Source: Hyphomicrobiaceae bacterium
Lineage (GTDB): Bacteria; Pseudomonadota; Alphaproteobacteria; Rhizobiales; Methyloligellaceae
DNA length: 64,000 bases
NCBI GenBank assembly: GCA_020637815.1
Contig: JACKJS010000002.1
Span: forward strand, 124,001 to 188,000
Direction of reading: 5' to 3'
A program made the translations under genes and the position numbers. The stretch's first letter is position 1. Each line of letters starts with the position of its first letter. Of this stretch, positions 53,258 to 61,796 are shown piece after piece. The notes under the pieces were generated by a model, which worked only from the letters and a program-made list of their open reading frames with translations, did no database searches and was not told where the DNA came from.

Positions 53258-54691
53258 ATGGTACGAGTCGCCACCTTTGGTCCCATTGCGACGGTGCAGT
53301 TTCGGATGAGCCTGTCTTGGTTGAACTCTGTAGACCTGGCGAGGCTGACGCGGGGAATTTGGATCGACCCTCCGGCACCCGATTGGCGGCCGCGAGCCCT
53401 CTGCTTCGAGAAGGACTGGGTGCCGGGATCGCTTGTCATCCCGAAAGGTCAGCCATTCCGGCACGGCATCGACGTTGCGCAGATCGATCCTGCCGAGCTT
53501 GCGACGTGCGTTCTGCTCGTAACCGAACACGTTCAGGCCAGTAGCGCCCGCCAACTTGTCGTTCCCTCGATCGACGAGGCCGTTGCGGCGCTTGCGGGCG
53601 CGGCGCGCGATCGCTACGCGGGAACAATTTGCGCGGTCACCGGAAGTGTCGGCAAATCCAGCACATGCCATCTCCTGTCCCATGCGCTCGAACAGTGGGG
53701 GACCGGGAATCGGCTGAGGCCCGGTGCCAACACGGCGGCAGGCGCCGTCGCGCAGATCGTGAATCTCGATGCCGAGCACTATGCCGTGATCGAGATGAGC
53801 GTTGGCGAAGGGCTACGCCATGCGAGCAGTGTCGTCCGCCCACACCTGGCCGTTCTTACGGCCATTTCGCCGGCGCATTTGACCTATGCAGGCCCGCTGC
53901 CGCGGTTGGCTCAGCTGAAGGCAAGCATATTCACCGGTCTGAGCCGAGACGGCGTGGCGATCCTCAACCGCGATATTCCCTTCTACGATGATGTCCAAGC
54001 AGTGGCCCGAAGTCACACGGACACGTTGGTCACTTACGGCGACCATGATGACGCCGATGTGCGATTACTCGGCTTCGACAGCAAAAAGCGTCGTGTGGAC
54101 GCGGATGTTCTCGGCGATCGCGTACGGTATCGCCTTGGAACGGACGGTAGGCACATGGCTGTAAACAGCCTTGCCGTGTTGGCAGCTTTGAAAATGATGG
54201 GCTTGGATTATCGGAAGGGCGCGGCGCGAATGGCCGAGACGCGTCCTCTTGTTCAGCGTGGCGTCTCCTACGCGGCGAGCGTTTCTGGCAAGCGCGTAAC
54301 GCTGATCGACGACTCGCACAACGCCAACCCCGCATCGATGATGGCGGCGTTCCAACTGATCGGAAGTCAGCCGGTGAAAAGGAAAGGGAGACGAGTTTTG
54401 GTGCTCGCCGATATGCTGGAACTCGGCTCGGAGGAAACGGCCTATCACGTGCAACTGGCCGTCCCGATCGCGCGTGCGGGGATCGATCGGGTCCATGTCA
54501 TGGGTGAGCTCATGGCGAAGCTTTGGGATGCCCTGCCGGCCCCACTCAGGGGGCAACGCTGCGAGACTACGGACGAGTTGCGCGAGGTCATCCAGGACGA
54601 TGTCGAGAACGGTGACGTGATCCTGTTCAAGGGCTCGCATTCCAACAGGCTTTGGGACGTCGTAAAGACCTTGAGGGGGCTGGGGACTTAG
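53258..54691 (+). CDS. Mur ligase family protein (MurF-like)
   Basis: ATP-dependent amide ligase fold. 477 residues from ATG 53258; TTG 53117 and GTG 53216 are longer alternatives, but the first would overlap the divergent PP-loop gene. It has ICAVTGSVGKSSTCHLLSHA (Mur P-loop TGxxGKxS), GANTAAGAVAQIVNL, AVIEMSVGE, ISPAHLTYAG, DDSHNANPASMMAAF (the DxYNANP site) and LVLADMLELG, following the MurF order. MurF itself normally lies in the dcw cluster, so this copy probably joins an amino acid or peptide to a glycan precursor. Confidence 0.83.
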   Translation: MVRVATFGPIATVQFRMSLSWLNSVDLARLTRGIWIDPPAPDWRPRALCFEKDWVPGSLVIPKGQPFRHGIDVAQIDPAELATCVLLVTEHVQASSARQLVVPSIDEAVAALAGAARDRYAGTICAVTGSVGKSSTCHLLSHALEQWGTGNRLRPGANTAAGAVAQIVNLDAEHYAVIEMSVGEGLRHASSVVRPHLAVLTAISPAHLTYAGPLPRLAQLKASIFTGLSRDGVAILNRDIPFYDDVQAVARSHTDTLVTYGDHDDADVRLLGFDSKKRRVDADVLGDRVRYRLGTDGRHMAVNSLAVLAALKMMGLDYRKGAARMAETRPLVQRGVSYAASVSGKRVTLIDDSHNANPASMMAAFQLIGSQPVKRKGRRVLVLADMLELGSEETAYHVQLAVPIARAGIDRVHVMGELMAKLWDALPAPLRGQRCETTDELREVIQDDVENGDVILFKGSHSNRLWDVVKTLRGLGT

Positions 54692-54911
54692 TGTCTGTAG
54701 GGCTGCTGCCTTCACGCAACAGTTTGGGTTGCCCTACGATGGCCGTCACATGAGACGGGCTAAGTTGCTTGGGGATGTCAAGATCGCCAAGGTACTGGCG
54801 ACGTCTGTTCCTCCGCTTCATTTCTCGACCACGGAATGGCCAAGTGGCGCACGCTGGGCCGCAGGACACGATCCGATGGTTTCGCATCCAGGGTCACTTG
54901 CGTGGCATTGG

Positions 54912-55859
54912 TCAATCGCTTTCGCGGGACGACTTGGTGAGAGCGGCCGCTGCGCGTAGCGGCGCCGTTACGCGCCAGGATGTTGAGGAGTGTGTCGCGG
55001 AGAGTTGAGCTTGGAGGCGAGCGGCTAGCTTGCGATATTCATTTCGCTCGTTTTGAAGATTCTCGCGCTCTTTGAGCAGTTCGTCGCGCGATTTACGGAG
55101 GTCGCGGTTCTCATTTCGGAGTTCTATTTCGACCAGGAAACTATGGAGCTTTGAAACGTCTTGCTGACGGGTCCAATCAGCAATCGGAGCCAGTCGATTG
55201 ATGTCACGTTCATAGCCGAATAGCTCAAAGTCCTGCTCATAAAGTTTCTCTACGCTCGAAAGCGTTGTCCTTGTGAAGAATTGAGAGACGCGATCGTGCG
55301 CTCCTGTTGCATGAGGTGCGTGTCGCCTCAACGCAATGCCAAAGGCCGATAGGAATTCAGCAACGCGGTCAAATCGTTCGAGATGTCCGACGAATGCCGG
55401 CGTAATAACGGAGCTCAATGTATTGATGTGCTGCGAAGCAAAGTGCGGGTCAACCTGGTCCGGAGAATCGGTCGCGATGATGTCGAGAAAATCCTCGAAC
55501 GATACGTCTCGATCGTTGGATAGGCCGTACCTCGCCAAAAACTGAAGCCGCACGTTTTGATCATTACGGTCTTGTATCTTTTCAAGGTAGGCAGACAGGA
55601 TACGGACATATGGATTCCTCACGACAGTGAAGAAGGAGCTTCCGCATAGATTTTCGCGGTCTGCGATGAGATCGTCTAAGGTAACCTTAAATGGCGCGTT
55701 CGGCGCGTGCGGGGCCCCATCGTAGGTCTCTGGAGCTTCCGCGAGCCACAGGGAACCCTTTATACTTGAGCATCCTGCCTTCGGATTGGAAACGAAGCAG
55801 AGTCTCTTGCTCGGTATATAGCAGAGTCTGTCTATCCCTTTTGAGAGATGGTTGATCAC
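54912..55859 (-). CDS. Sulfotransferase family 2 protein with C-terminal coiled coil
   Basis: 315 residues from GTG 55859. CFVSNPKAGCSSIKGSLW is the PAPS loop of the carbohydrate sulfotransferase family (Sulfotransfer_2: PKxG/AS/T), and FFTVVRNPYVRILSAYLEKI is the 3'-phosphate site with Arg and Ser. DVSFEDFLDII is a typical later segment. Residues about 245-295 form a strong coiled coil (ELRNENRDLRKSRDELLKER), followed by STSWRVTAPLRAAAAL, a short motif I associate with the C-termini of glycan-locus proteins. Likely glycan sulfation at the membrane. Confidence 0.86.
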   Translation of the reverse strand: MINHLSKGIDRLCYIPSKRLCFVSNPKAGCSSIKGSLWLAEAPETYDGAPHAPNAPFKVTLDDLIADRENLCGSSFFTVVRNPYVRILSAYLEKIQDRNDQNVRLQFLARYGLSNDRDVSFEDFLDIIATDSPDQVDPHFASQHINTLSSVITPAFVGHLERFDRVAEFLSAFGIALRRHAPHATGAHDRVSQFFTRTTLSSVEKLYEQDFELFGYERDINRLAPIADWTRQQDVSKLHSFLVEIELRNENRDLRKSRDELLKERENLQNERNEYRKLAARLQAQLSATHSSTSWRVTAPLRAAAALTKSSRESD

Positions 55860-56217
55860 TTCATGTCCGTAAAGTTCATCTGGCTGAGGATAGAGCGTGC
55901 CGGAATTTTTGGACCGAGGTCAAACGTTTCTTGCAGTGCCAAGGTCGTCTCCTTGCTCTTGTGTCTGTCATGGCCGTCGGCGACGATCGATTCCATGACC
56001 TCGATTCACTGCGCAGCGGAATGATTAGCACCCTCGCGATAAGTCAGAGAGGATGCAGCTCGGGTCCGCCTCCGCGCTACTCCCCCACTTGGCTTTGTCC
56101 GCTTTTCCAATGACCTCATGCTCTCTGGCTGCGGAGGTCCGATAGCGAGGGGCAACACGGCGCTGGGCATGCTATGTGGTCGTGCAACAAAAACGGGGCT
56201 GAGCTGCAAGGATTGGG
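55860..56217. other. Intergenic stretch without a recognised gene
   Basis: 358 bp between the sulfotransferase (minus) and the solute-binding protein gene (plus). No open frame with protein features was found. The downstream ribosome-binding site AAGGA lies at 56208-56212. A promoter for each divergent gene is expected here. Confidence 0.4.
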
Positions 56218-57009
56218 ATGATGAAACGAAGTGCCTGCCTGTTTCTGTTGGCCGCAATGATTGCGGTCCCTTCAGCGGCGCGCGCCGAAGACGCCTGCGA
56301 GAAAATCGTGATGACCGGCCATCCGGACTATCCGGCGATGGCCTACCGCGCGGGCGACCGCATCGACGGGGCCGCGCCCGCTCTCGTCGCGGCGATCGCC
56401 GAAGATCTCGGGGTTCCGCTTGTCTCCAGATATTTGGGCTCCTGGTCCGAGGCGCAGGAAGCGGCGCGCGAGGGCAAGGCGGACATGATCGTCGGGGTCT
56501 ACCGCAACGACGAGCGGGAGAAATATCTCGACTACGCGGAGCCCGCGTTCGCGTACGACACGGTCGTGGTGTTCGTGGTGGCGGGCAAGTCCTTCGAATT
56601 TCGCGGTCAGGAAGACCTCGTCGGCAAGAAGGGCGCGGCGAACAAGGGAGAAAGCTTCGGCGCGGAGTTCGACCGCTTTGTCGAGGATCAGCTGACCATG
56701 GTTCGCACGGATGGGGTCGATGCCGCTCTCGCCGAACTCACGGACGGGAAGGTCGACTACGTCATCGCTGGCTACTATCCGGGCACGGCCGAAGTGGAGC
56801 GCCTAGGCCTCGAAAATGAGATCGTCGCGCTCGAACCCGAGTTGCTGTCCGCCGAGTTGTTCGTGGCGTTCTCGAAGACGTCGCCCTGCCGGACGCTCGT
56901 GTCAAAGTTCGGAGAGGGCATCGCGGAGATGACCACGGATGGACGCTTCCAGGAGATGGTGCGTGATGCCACGACCGAGTGGGACGCGGCCACGAGCGAC
57001 GACGAATAG
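56218..57009 (+). CDS. Extracellular solute-binding protein, family 3
   Basis: 263 residues with a Sec signal peptide (MKRSACLFLLAAMIAVPSAARA, cleavage expected after ARA), so it is periplasmic. Two consecutive ATG codons follow AAGGA. The mature part has the SBP_bac_3 layout: substrate loop GHPDYPAMAYRAG, AREGKADMIVGVYRN, then YLDYAEPAFAYDTVVV, and a late paired lobe. Two cysteines (near residues 27 and 227) may form a disulfide. No permease or ATPase genes are next to it, so it is an orphan whose ligand is unknown. Confidence 0.85.
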   Translation: MMKRSACLFLLAAMIAVPSAARAEDACEKIVMTGHPDYPAMAYRAGDRIDGAAPALVAAIAEDLGVPLVSRYLGSWSEAQEAAREGKADMIVGVYRNDEREKYLDYAEPAFAYDTVVVFVVAGKSFEFRGQEDLVGKKGAANKGESFGAEFDRFVEDQLTMVRTDGVDAALAELTDGKVDYVIAGYYPGTAEVERLGLENEIVALEPELLSAELFVAFSKTSPCRTLVSKFGEGIAEMTTDGRFQEMVRDATTEWDAATSDDE

Positions 57010-57237
57010 ATTCGGAACGCGGCAGCACCTTGAGCCAGGCACGGGCGCAGTGCCGATGACCGGACTTCGGCATGTACCCGAGAGACGGGGCTATCCGGGC
57101 CAATCGGCCCCGCACGTCGATCGACTTGGAACCGGTCGAGTCCTGTCTGGACTGAGGGAATGAGGCGGCAATAGAGTGGCTGTCTCGTTTGGAGTCCGAT
57201 CTCCTCTCTCCGACGGCCGGAAACCAGTGTGTGATAG

Positions 57238-58566
57238 ATGGGTTCAGAATTCATTCTGCTTACGTCGATCCCGCCACGTCTTGACCGGCGGCGGCACGGA
57301 CGAGACGTGGGCACGGACTACCAGCGTTCCTGCGTCGAGTCTTGGATCAACGCGGGATTTTCGGTCGTCAGCTTCAATGCAAAAGAAGAGGCCGAGACGT
57401 TGCGGCGATCGGGACTTCCCATCTCGGTCGAGATCATCGACTCCGGTGTGCGCCCGCGTATCCGGGATCTACTCGCGTTCGCGTCAGCGAACGGGACGCG
57501 CATGTGCGGCCTCGTCAACGCCGACTGCAAGTTTGTCCGGACACCGGATCTCGCATCGAAACTATCCGCACATGTCGACTCGACTTTGCTCTTCAGCGAA
57601 CGGATCGACATCGACCCGGAGACCGATTTGCCCGTTCTTGGAAATTGCGGGGGCTTCGATGCCTTCTTTTTCGACCCTGCCAGCGTCGCGGATGTCACGG
57701 ACTCCTTCTTTCGCCTAGGCGATACATGGTGGGACTATTGGTTTCCTTGCGAGCTCGCCGCGCGCGGGATTGCATTGCAGCGGCTGGAGACGCCGTTCGT
57801 GCTTCACCTTTGGCACGAGCGGGCCTGGTCGGCGGACGACCATCTGCGGAACGGCAACTACTTCAGGACTTGCGTGACGCGTCTCGATGCAGAGGGCAGG
57901 GCGCCGAAGGAATTGACGGAGCTTCTGGCCAAGCACGATGACGTGATCTCACTCGCTAGCGCCACCTATGCGCGGCTTCGCCGGGATAGTGTCCCGGTGG
58001 AACTCCTAAGCGCCGATGATGCGCCAATGGAGAATCTGCTCCGTCGGCTGAGGGAATCTCTGGCTACGGTTGGAGCGACGCAAACTTGGCGAGTTAAGAG
58101 TCTCAACAGCCAATTACGAGCCGTCCGGGACCAGCTGCGAATCTCGGAGGCAGAAAACCAAAGGCTGACCAAGGCTCGTTCCAAGTTGCGTTTGGATATC
58201 GACGGGATCATTAAGTCCATCGACGCATATGAACGGGAGCGCGGAGCGCAAACGGCGCCGTGGCCGGCCGCGATGATCGGCAGGGTCACGCATGCGGTAT
58301 TTGGTGGCAGAGCCAGGGTCGGCCTGTTTTGGATCGCGTTGCTTCTCGTTCTACTTTTTGCTGTCACCGTCTTGTTTCTGCCGCAGGCGTTGGCGGTTTG
58401 GGCGCTAGCAGGGCTCGTCTGTCTTCTTCTGGCTCTGGTCGTCGTAGCACGTCAGGTCCTCCGCGCCGCGCGCGCCCGCGCGCGCCGGGCGCAGAACGCC
58501 TACGGTCAGCTCGCAAAGCGCGTGCAAAAGCTGCGTAAGCTGTCGGGAGACGCCGAGAAGCGATGA
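57238..58566 (+). CDS. Glycosyltransferase-like protein with membrane hairpin and coiled coil
   Basis: 442 residues. Residues 1-230 look like a GT-A enzyme: FILLTSIPPRLDRRRHGRDV, LVNADCKFVRTPDLASKL with an acidic site, NCGGFDAFFFDPASVADV and WWDYWFPCELAARGIALQRL; I could not fix a family. Residues 265-340 are helical and heptad-rich (RAVRDQLRISEAENQRL), preceded by TQTWRVKSLNSQLR. Residues 361-405 form two hydrophobic helices with a short loop, followed by a very basic linker (ARQVLRAARARARRAQ) and a short coiled coil. It shares the tail layout of the three GNGPSL proteins. Confidence 0.68.
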   Translation: MGSEFILLTSIPPRLDRRRHGRDVGTDYQRSCVESWINAGFSVVSFNAKEEAETLRRSGLPISVEIIDSGVRPRIRDLLAFASANGTRMCGLVNADCKFVRTPDLASKLSAHVDSTLLFSERIDIDPETDLPVLGNCGGFDAFFFDPASVADVTDSFFRLGDTWWDYWFPCELAARGIALQRLETPFVLHLWHERAWSADDHLRNGNYFRTCVTRLDAEGRAPKELTELLAKHDDVISLASATYARLRRDSVPVELLSADDAPMENLLRRLRESLATVGATQTWRVKSLNSQLRAVRDQLRISEAENQRLTKARSKLRLDIDGIIKSIDAYERERGAQTAPWPAAMIGRVTHAVFGGRARVGLFWIALLLVLLFAVTVLFLPQALAVWALAGLVCLLLALVVVARQVLRAARARARRAQNAYGQLAKRVQKLRKLSGDAEKR

Positions 58567-58671
58567 CACGGCGCCGGAAGCGAGCCGGCTCGGTCGGGGT
58601 TGTTTAAATGTCTTGGCGCGATCGGCTCAAATCTGCGTAACTCAAGCATGGCATGAACATGAGCGTGATGG

Positions 58672-59913
58672 ATGATCGTTCTCATCGATTGTTCGAACTA
58701 CTTCGTGCGATGGTTCAATCTCGGTGACGTCGCGCTCTACCAAGCGGCCGCAAAGCGCTTATCGGAGATCTTTTCAGGCGCGGAGCTGCACATCCTGACG
58801 GCCGCACCCGATCGGATTCGCGAGCACTGCTCTCCGTTGCGGCCATTGTCGTCGGACGCTGTCCATGCACGGGACTGGTTCGCGCCGGGCGGGACGTCTC
58901 GCTGGCCGGTCGACGGGGCTTGGCCGCTCCGGAGAACGGCGATCGCCATGGCGCGGCGGATCGATCGCCGGCTGCTGCCGCCCCGCTTGCGCGCGTTTGT
59001 CGATGCGCCTCAGCTTGAAGCCTACTTCCAGACCTTGTGGCAGTCCGATTTGGTGCTGCTGTCGGGAGGTGGCTATTTCACCGACGCCTTCGCGGACCAC
59101 GCGCGCGGCCTCCTGGATACGCTCGCTGGCGCGCAAGCTCTCGGACGCCCGACGGCGATCATGTCTCCGGGTTTCGAGCACATGACCGGCGCCGCAGCAG
59201 AGAAGGCCCGCGCCGTTCTGCCGAATGTGCGCTTGATCGGATGCCGCGACGACACGACTTCGCCGGAGATCCTCAAGGCGTTCGGCGTGCCCCGGGATCG
59301 CGTGGTCGCAACGGGCGACGACTCCATCGAGATCGCGATAGCGGGCCGGATGCAGGAGCGCAACGCGATTGGGTTCGGCCTCCGCGTACACGCTTATGCG
59401 AATGTCGATGGAGCGCGTGCCAAGGCCGTCGGAGCCGCGGTCGCAGACGTTGCGGGAGGCGCCGGAGCCAGTGTGATCCCGTTGCCGATCAATCTCGTCG
59501 GCCCGTCCGACAGCGCCTCCATACGCCAGGCACTCGATGGGCTCGACGTGGACGTGGATTCACGCCCGGACCCCGCGACGACTGCGGCTCTCCTTGAACG
59601 GGTCGGCCGCTGCCGGATCGTCGTGACGGGTGCGTATCACGCCGCTGTCTTTGCGATGGCTATGGGCATTCCCGTGGTGGCCTTGGCGGCTTCGGATCAC
59701 TACCGGCGAAAGTTCGGTGGTCTTGCGAGCATCTTCCGCAACGGCTGCCGTGTCGTCGACCTCGCGGCGGCGGCGCCTGCGGAACAGATCCGCGCTGCCG
59801 CACTTGAGGCGTGGGACAACGCGGATGGACTCCATGCGCCGATGCGGACCAGGGCGTATGAACTCTTAGGGATACAGCGCGCGTTCTGGAGGCGCCTCCG
59901 CGAGCTGGTCTGA
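58672..59913 (+). CDS. Polysaccharide pyruvyl transferase family protein
   Basis: 413 residues. It has WFNLGDVALYQAAAKRLSEI (N-terminal NxGD motif), VLLSGGGYFTDAF, AIMSPGFEHMTG and VTGAYHAAVFAMAMGIPVVA, the segment equivalent to RxHG, with AYHAA in place of RLHG. The altered motif means that activity is less certain than for the other two. A cytosolic enzyme using phosphoenolpyruvate is expected. Third pyruvyltransferase domain in the window, 105 bp after the hairpin-tailed gene on the same strand. Confidence 0.83.
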   Translation: MIVLIDCSNYFVRWFNLGDVALYQAAAKRLSEIFSGAELHILTAAPDRIREHCSPLRPLSSDAVHARDWFAPGGTSRWPVDGAWPLRRTAIAMARRIDRRLLPPRLRAFVDAPQLEAYFQTLWQSDLVLLSGGGYFTDAFADHARGLLDTLAGAQALGRPTAIMSPGFEHMTGAAAEKARAVLPNVRLIGCRDDTTSPEILKAFGVPRDRVVATGDDSIEIAIAGRMQERNAIGFGLRVHAYANVDGARAKAVGAAVADVAGGAGASVIPLPINLVGPSDSASIRQALDGLDVDVDSRPDPATTAALLERVGRCRIVVTGAYHAAVFAMAMGIPVVALAASDHYRRKFGGLASIFRNGCRVVDLAAAAPAEQIRAAALEAWDNADGLHAPMRTRAYELLGIQRAFWRRLRELV

Positions 59914-59926
59914 AGGGCGCCGAATG

Positions 59927-60526
59927 TCAGTCCGGTACGTCTGTGCCTTTCGGCACCACGACGGCGAACATGTCGCCGAGGGCTGAGAGGCTCGCGTCCT
60001 GCAACTGCGCCGCGGGTACCTCGGCGCCCGTCGCGGGGTTCGGGATCGCGCGCGTCGCGGTGGCGCCGGCAACCACGGTGTTGGCGTAGCCGTGGTTGAA
60101 TGAGGCACGCGTGGTCGAGTTCACGCACATATGGGTCATGAAGCCGACATAGACGACGTTCTCGATGCCGCGCTTCTTGAGTTCCGCATCGAGCTCGGTC
60201 TGCTCGAAGGCCGAGGGGTATTTCTTGACGATGACCGTCTCGCCTTCGACCGGCGCCACCATGTCGGCGATCTGGCCGATCGGCGCGGTGACGTCGTAGG
60301 GCGTTCCGGGACCCGCGTCGTGCACAATGTGGATGACGGGGCGTCCGGCATCGCGGAACCTGCGAAGCAACGCCGCCGCTTCGTGCAGAGCCGGCTCCAC
60401 ATTCTCGAGCTGCATGATGCCCTCGCGATAGGTCTGCTGGCAGTCGATCAGCACGAGCGCGCTGTCGGCGATCGGCGCCGGGTCGGGGTTCATGCCCGTG
60501 AGCTCGCGAAGCGTGGGGTTGGCCAT
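59927..60526 (-). CDS. Isochorismatase-family cysteine hydrolase
   Basis: 199 residues from ATG 60526, preceded by an excellent AGGAGGAG. The catalytic triad is visible: Asp in ALVLIDCQQ, Lys in VKKYPSAFEQT and Cys in FMTHMCVNSTTR. Members hydrolyse small amides or isochorismate-like compounds. It has no evident link to glycan synthesis and probably marks the edge of the decoration region. Confidence 0.9.
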   Translation of the reverse strand: MANPTLRELTGMNPDPAPIADSALVLIDCQQTYREGIMQLENVEPALHEAAALLRRFRDAGRPVIHIVHDAGPGTPYDVTAPIGQIADMVAPVEGETVIVKKYPSAFEQTELDAELKKRGIENVVYVGFMTHMCVNSTTRASFNHGYANTVVAGATATRAIPNPATGAEVPAAQLQDASLSALGDMFAVVVPKGTDVPD

Positions 60527-60665
60527 CCGAATCTCCTCCTCGATATGAGAATGGTTTTGTAGCGTTCCGCGCAGCGTAACGCGAGGCGTCGGCGTTCGGC
60601 GAGAGCCGTTGTTGAGAAACGCTTTGGGCGGTCCGGGCTTTGCGGGCGCGTCGCGGCGGACCCCG

Positions 60666-61778
60666 TCAGCCGGCGAGACCTGCGGTGTAGCTTCCAATGG
60701 CCAAGGACGACGTGAGCCCCGGCGAATCGATGCCGTAAAGTGCGATGTAGGAGGGGTGCCCGGTCGCGGCGGGTCCTTGGATCACGAAATCTCCCGTCGC
60801 TTCGCCGGGGCCCGTCGTACGCGGTCTGATTCCGGCATAGTCAGGCGCAAGCGCACCATCCGGAAGTTCCGGCCAATAGCGCCGGATCGCCGCGTAGAAA
60901 GCGTCGCCGCGAGCGGGATCGACGGTATAGTCGATGCTGTCGATCCACTCGACATCCGGGCCGAACCGCGCCTGTCCTCCGAGGTCGAAGGTGAGATGGA
61001 TTCCAAGACCGCCTGCCGGTGGCACGGGATAGATCAGGTGCCGGAAGGGCGCGTGGCCACTCATGGAGAAGTAGCAGCCTCGCGCCAGATAACGTGGCGG
61101 CACGGTCTTCGGGTCGAGACCGTCCAAACGCCGTGAGACATCCCAGGCCCCAAGCCCCGCGGCATTGACGAGCAGTTTCGTTTCGATCTCGGTGGGGTCG
61201 TCTCCACCGATGCGGAGGCGGATGGAGTTGTCGTCGAGGCTTCCGCCGAGAAGGGGCGTCCGGCACTGAACCAACGCACCTGCGTTCTCCGCATCGCCCT
61301 GATAGGCCAACATCAGCGCGTGCCCATCGACGATGCCCGTGCTGCTCGAGTGCAGCGCGCGGATACCATGCAAGTTGGGTTCGAGCTCGGCCAGATCGGT
61401 GCCTTCGACGAGAGCGATGTCTTCGACGTCATTGGCGCGGGCGCGCGCGAACAGAGCCTCGAGAGACTCCACCTCTTCCTCCGATGTGGCGACGACCAGC
61501 TTGCCGCAACGGCGGTGGGGCACGCCGCGTTCGGCGCAATACGCATAGAGCGCGCGGCGCCCCTCGACGCAGAACCGGGATTTCAGGCTGCCTTGCGGGT
61601 AGTAGAGGCCAGCATGGAGAACCTCGCTGTTGCGCGACGACGTGCCCTGGCCGATCCCGGCTTCGCTCTCGAGCACGAGCACCTCGCGCCCCTGCAGCGC
61701 CAAGGACCGCGCAATGGCAAGGCCGACGACGCCGGCGCCGACGACAACAGTCTCAATCTTGTCCAGCCTGTCTTGCAT
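60666..61778 (-). CDS. FAD-dependent oxidoreductase, L-2-hydroxyglutarate oxidase-like
   Basis: 370 residues. N-terminal FAD-binding VVVGAGVVGLAIARSLALQG (GxGxxG), SRNSEVLHAGLYYPQGSLK, typical of the LhgO/L2HGDH branch of the DAO family, a second NAAGLGAWDVSRR, and a C-terminal GIDSPGLTSSLAIG that closes the FAD site. It probably repairs L-2-hydroxyglutarate to 2-oxoglutarate; other 2-hydroxy acids are possible. Metabolic gene, not evidently part of the glycan pathway. Confidence 0.88.
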   Translation of the reverse strand: MQDRLDKIETVVVGAGVVGLAIARSLALQGREVLVLESEAGIGQGTSSRNSEVLHAGLYYPQGSLKSRFCVEGRRALYAYCAERGVPHRRCGKLVVATSEEEVESLEALFARARANDVEDIALVEGTDLAELEPNLHGIRALHSSSTGIVDGHALMLAYQGDAENAGALVQCRTPLLGGSLDDNSIRLRIGGDDPTEIETKLLVNAAGLGAWDVSRRLDGLDPKTVPPRYLARGCYFSMSGHAPFRHLIYPVPPAGGLGIHLTFDLGGQARFGPDVEWIDSIDYTVDPARGDAFYAAIRRYWPELPDGALAPDYAGIRPRTTGPGEATGDFVIQGPAATGHPSYIALYGIDSPGLTSSLAIGSYTAGLAG

Positions 61779-61796
61779 TTTGGCCGCGCGAGGACG

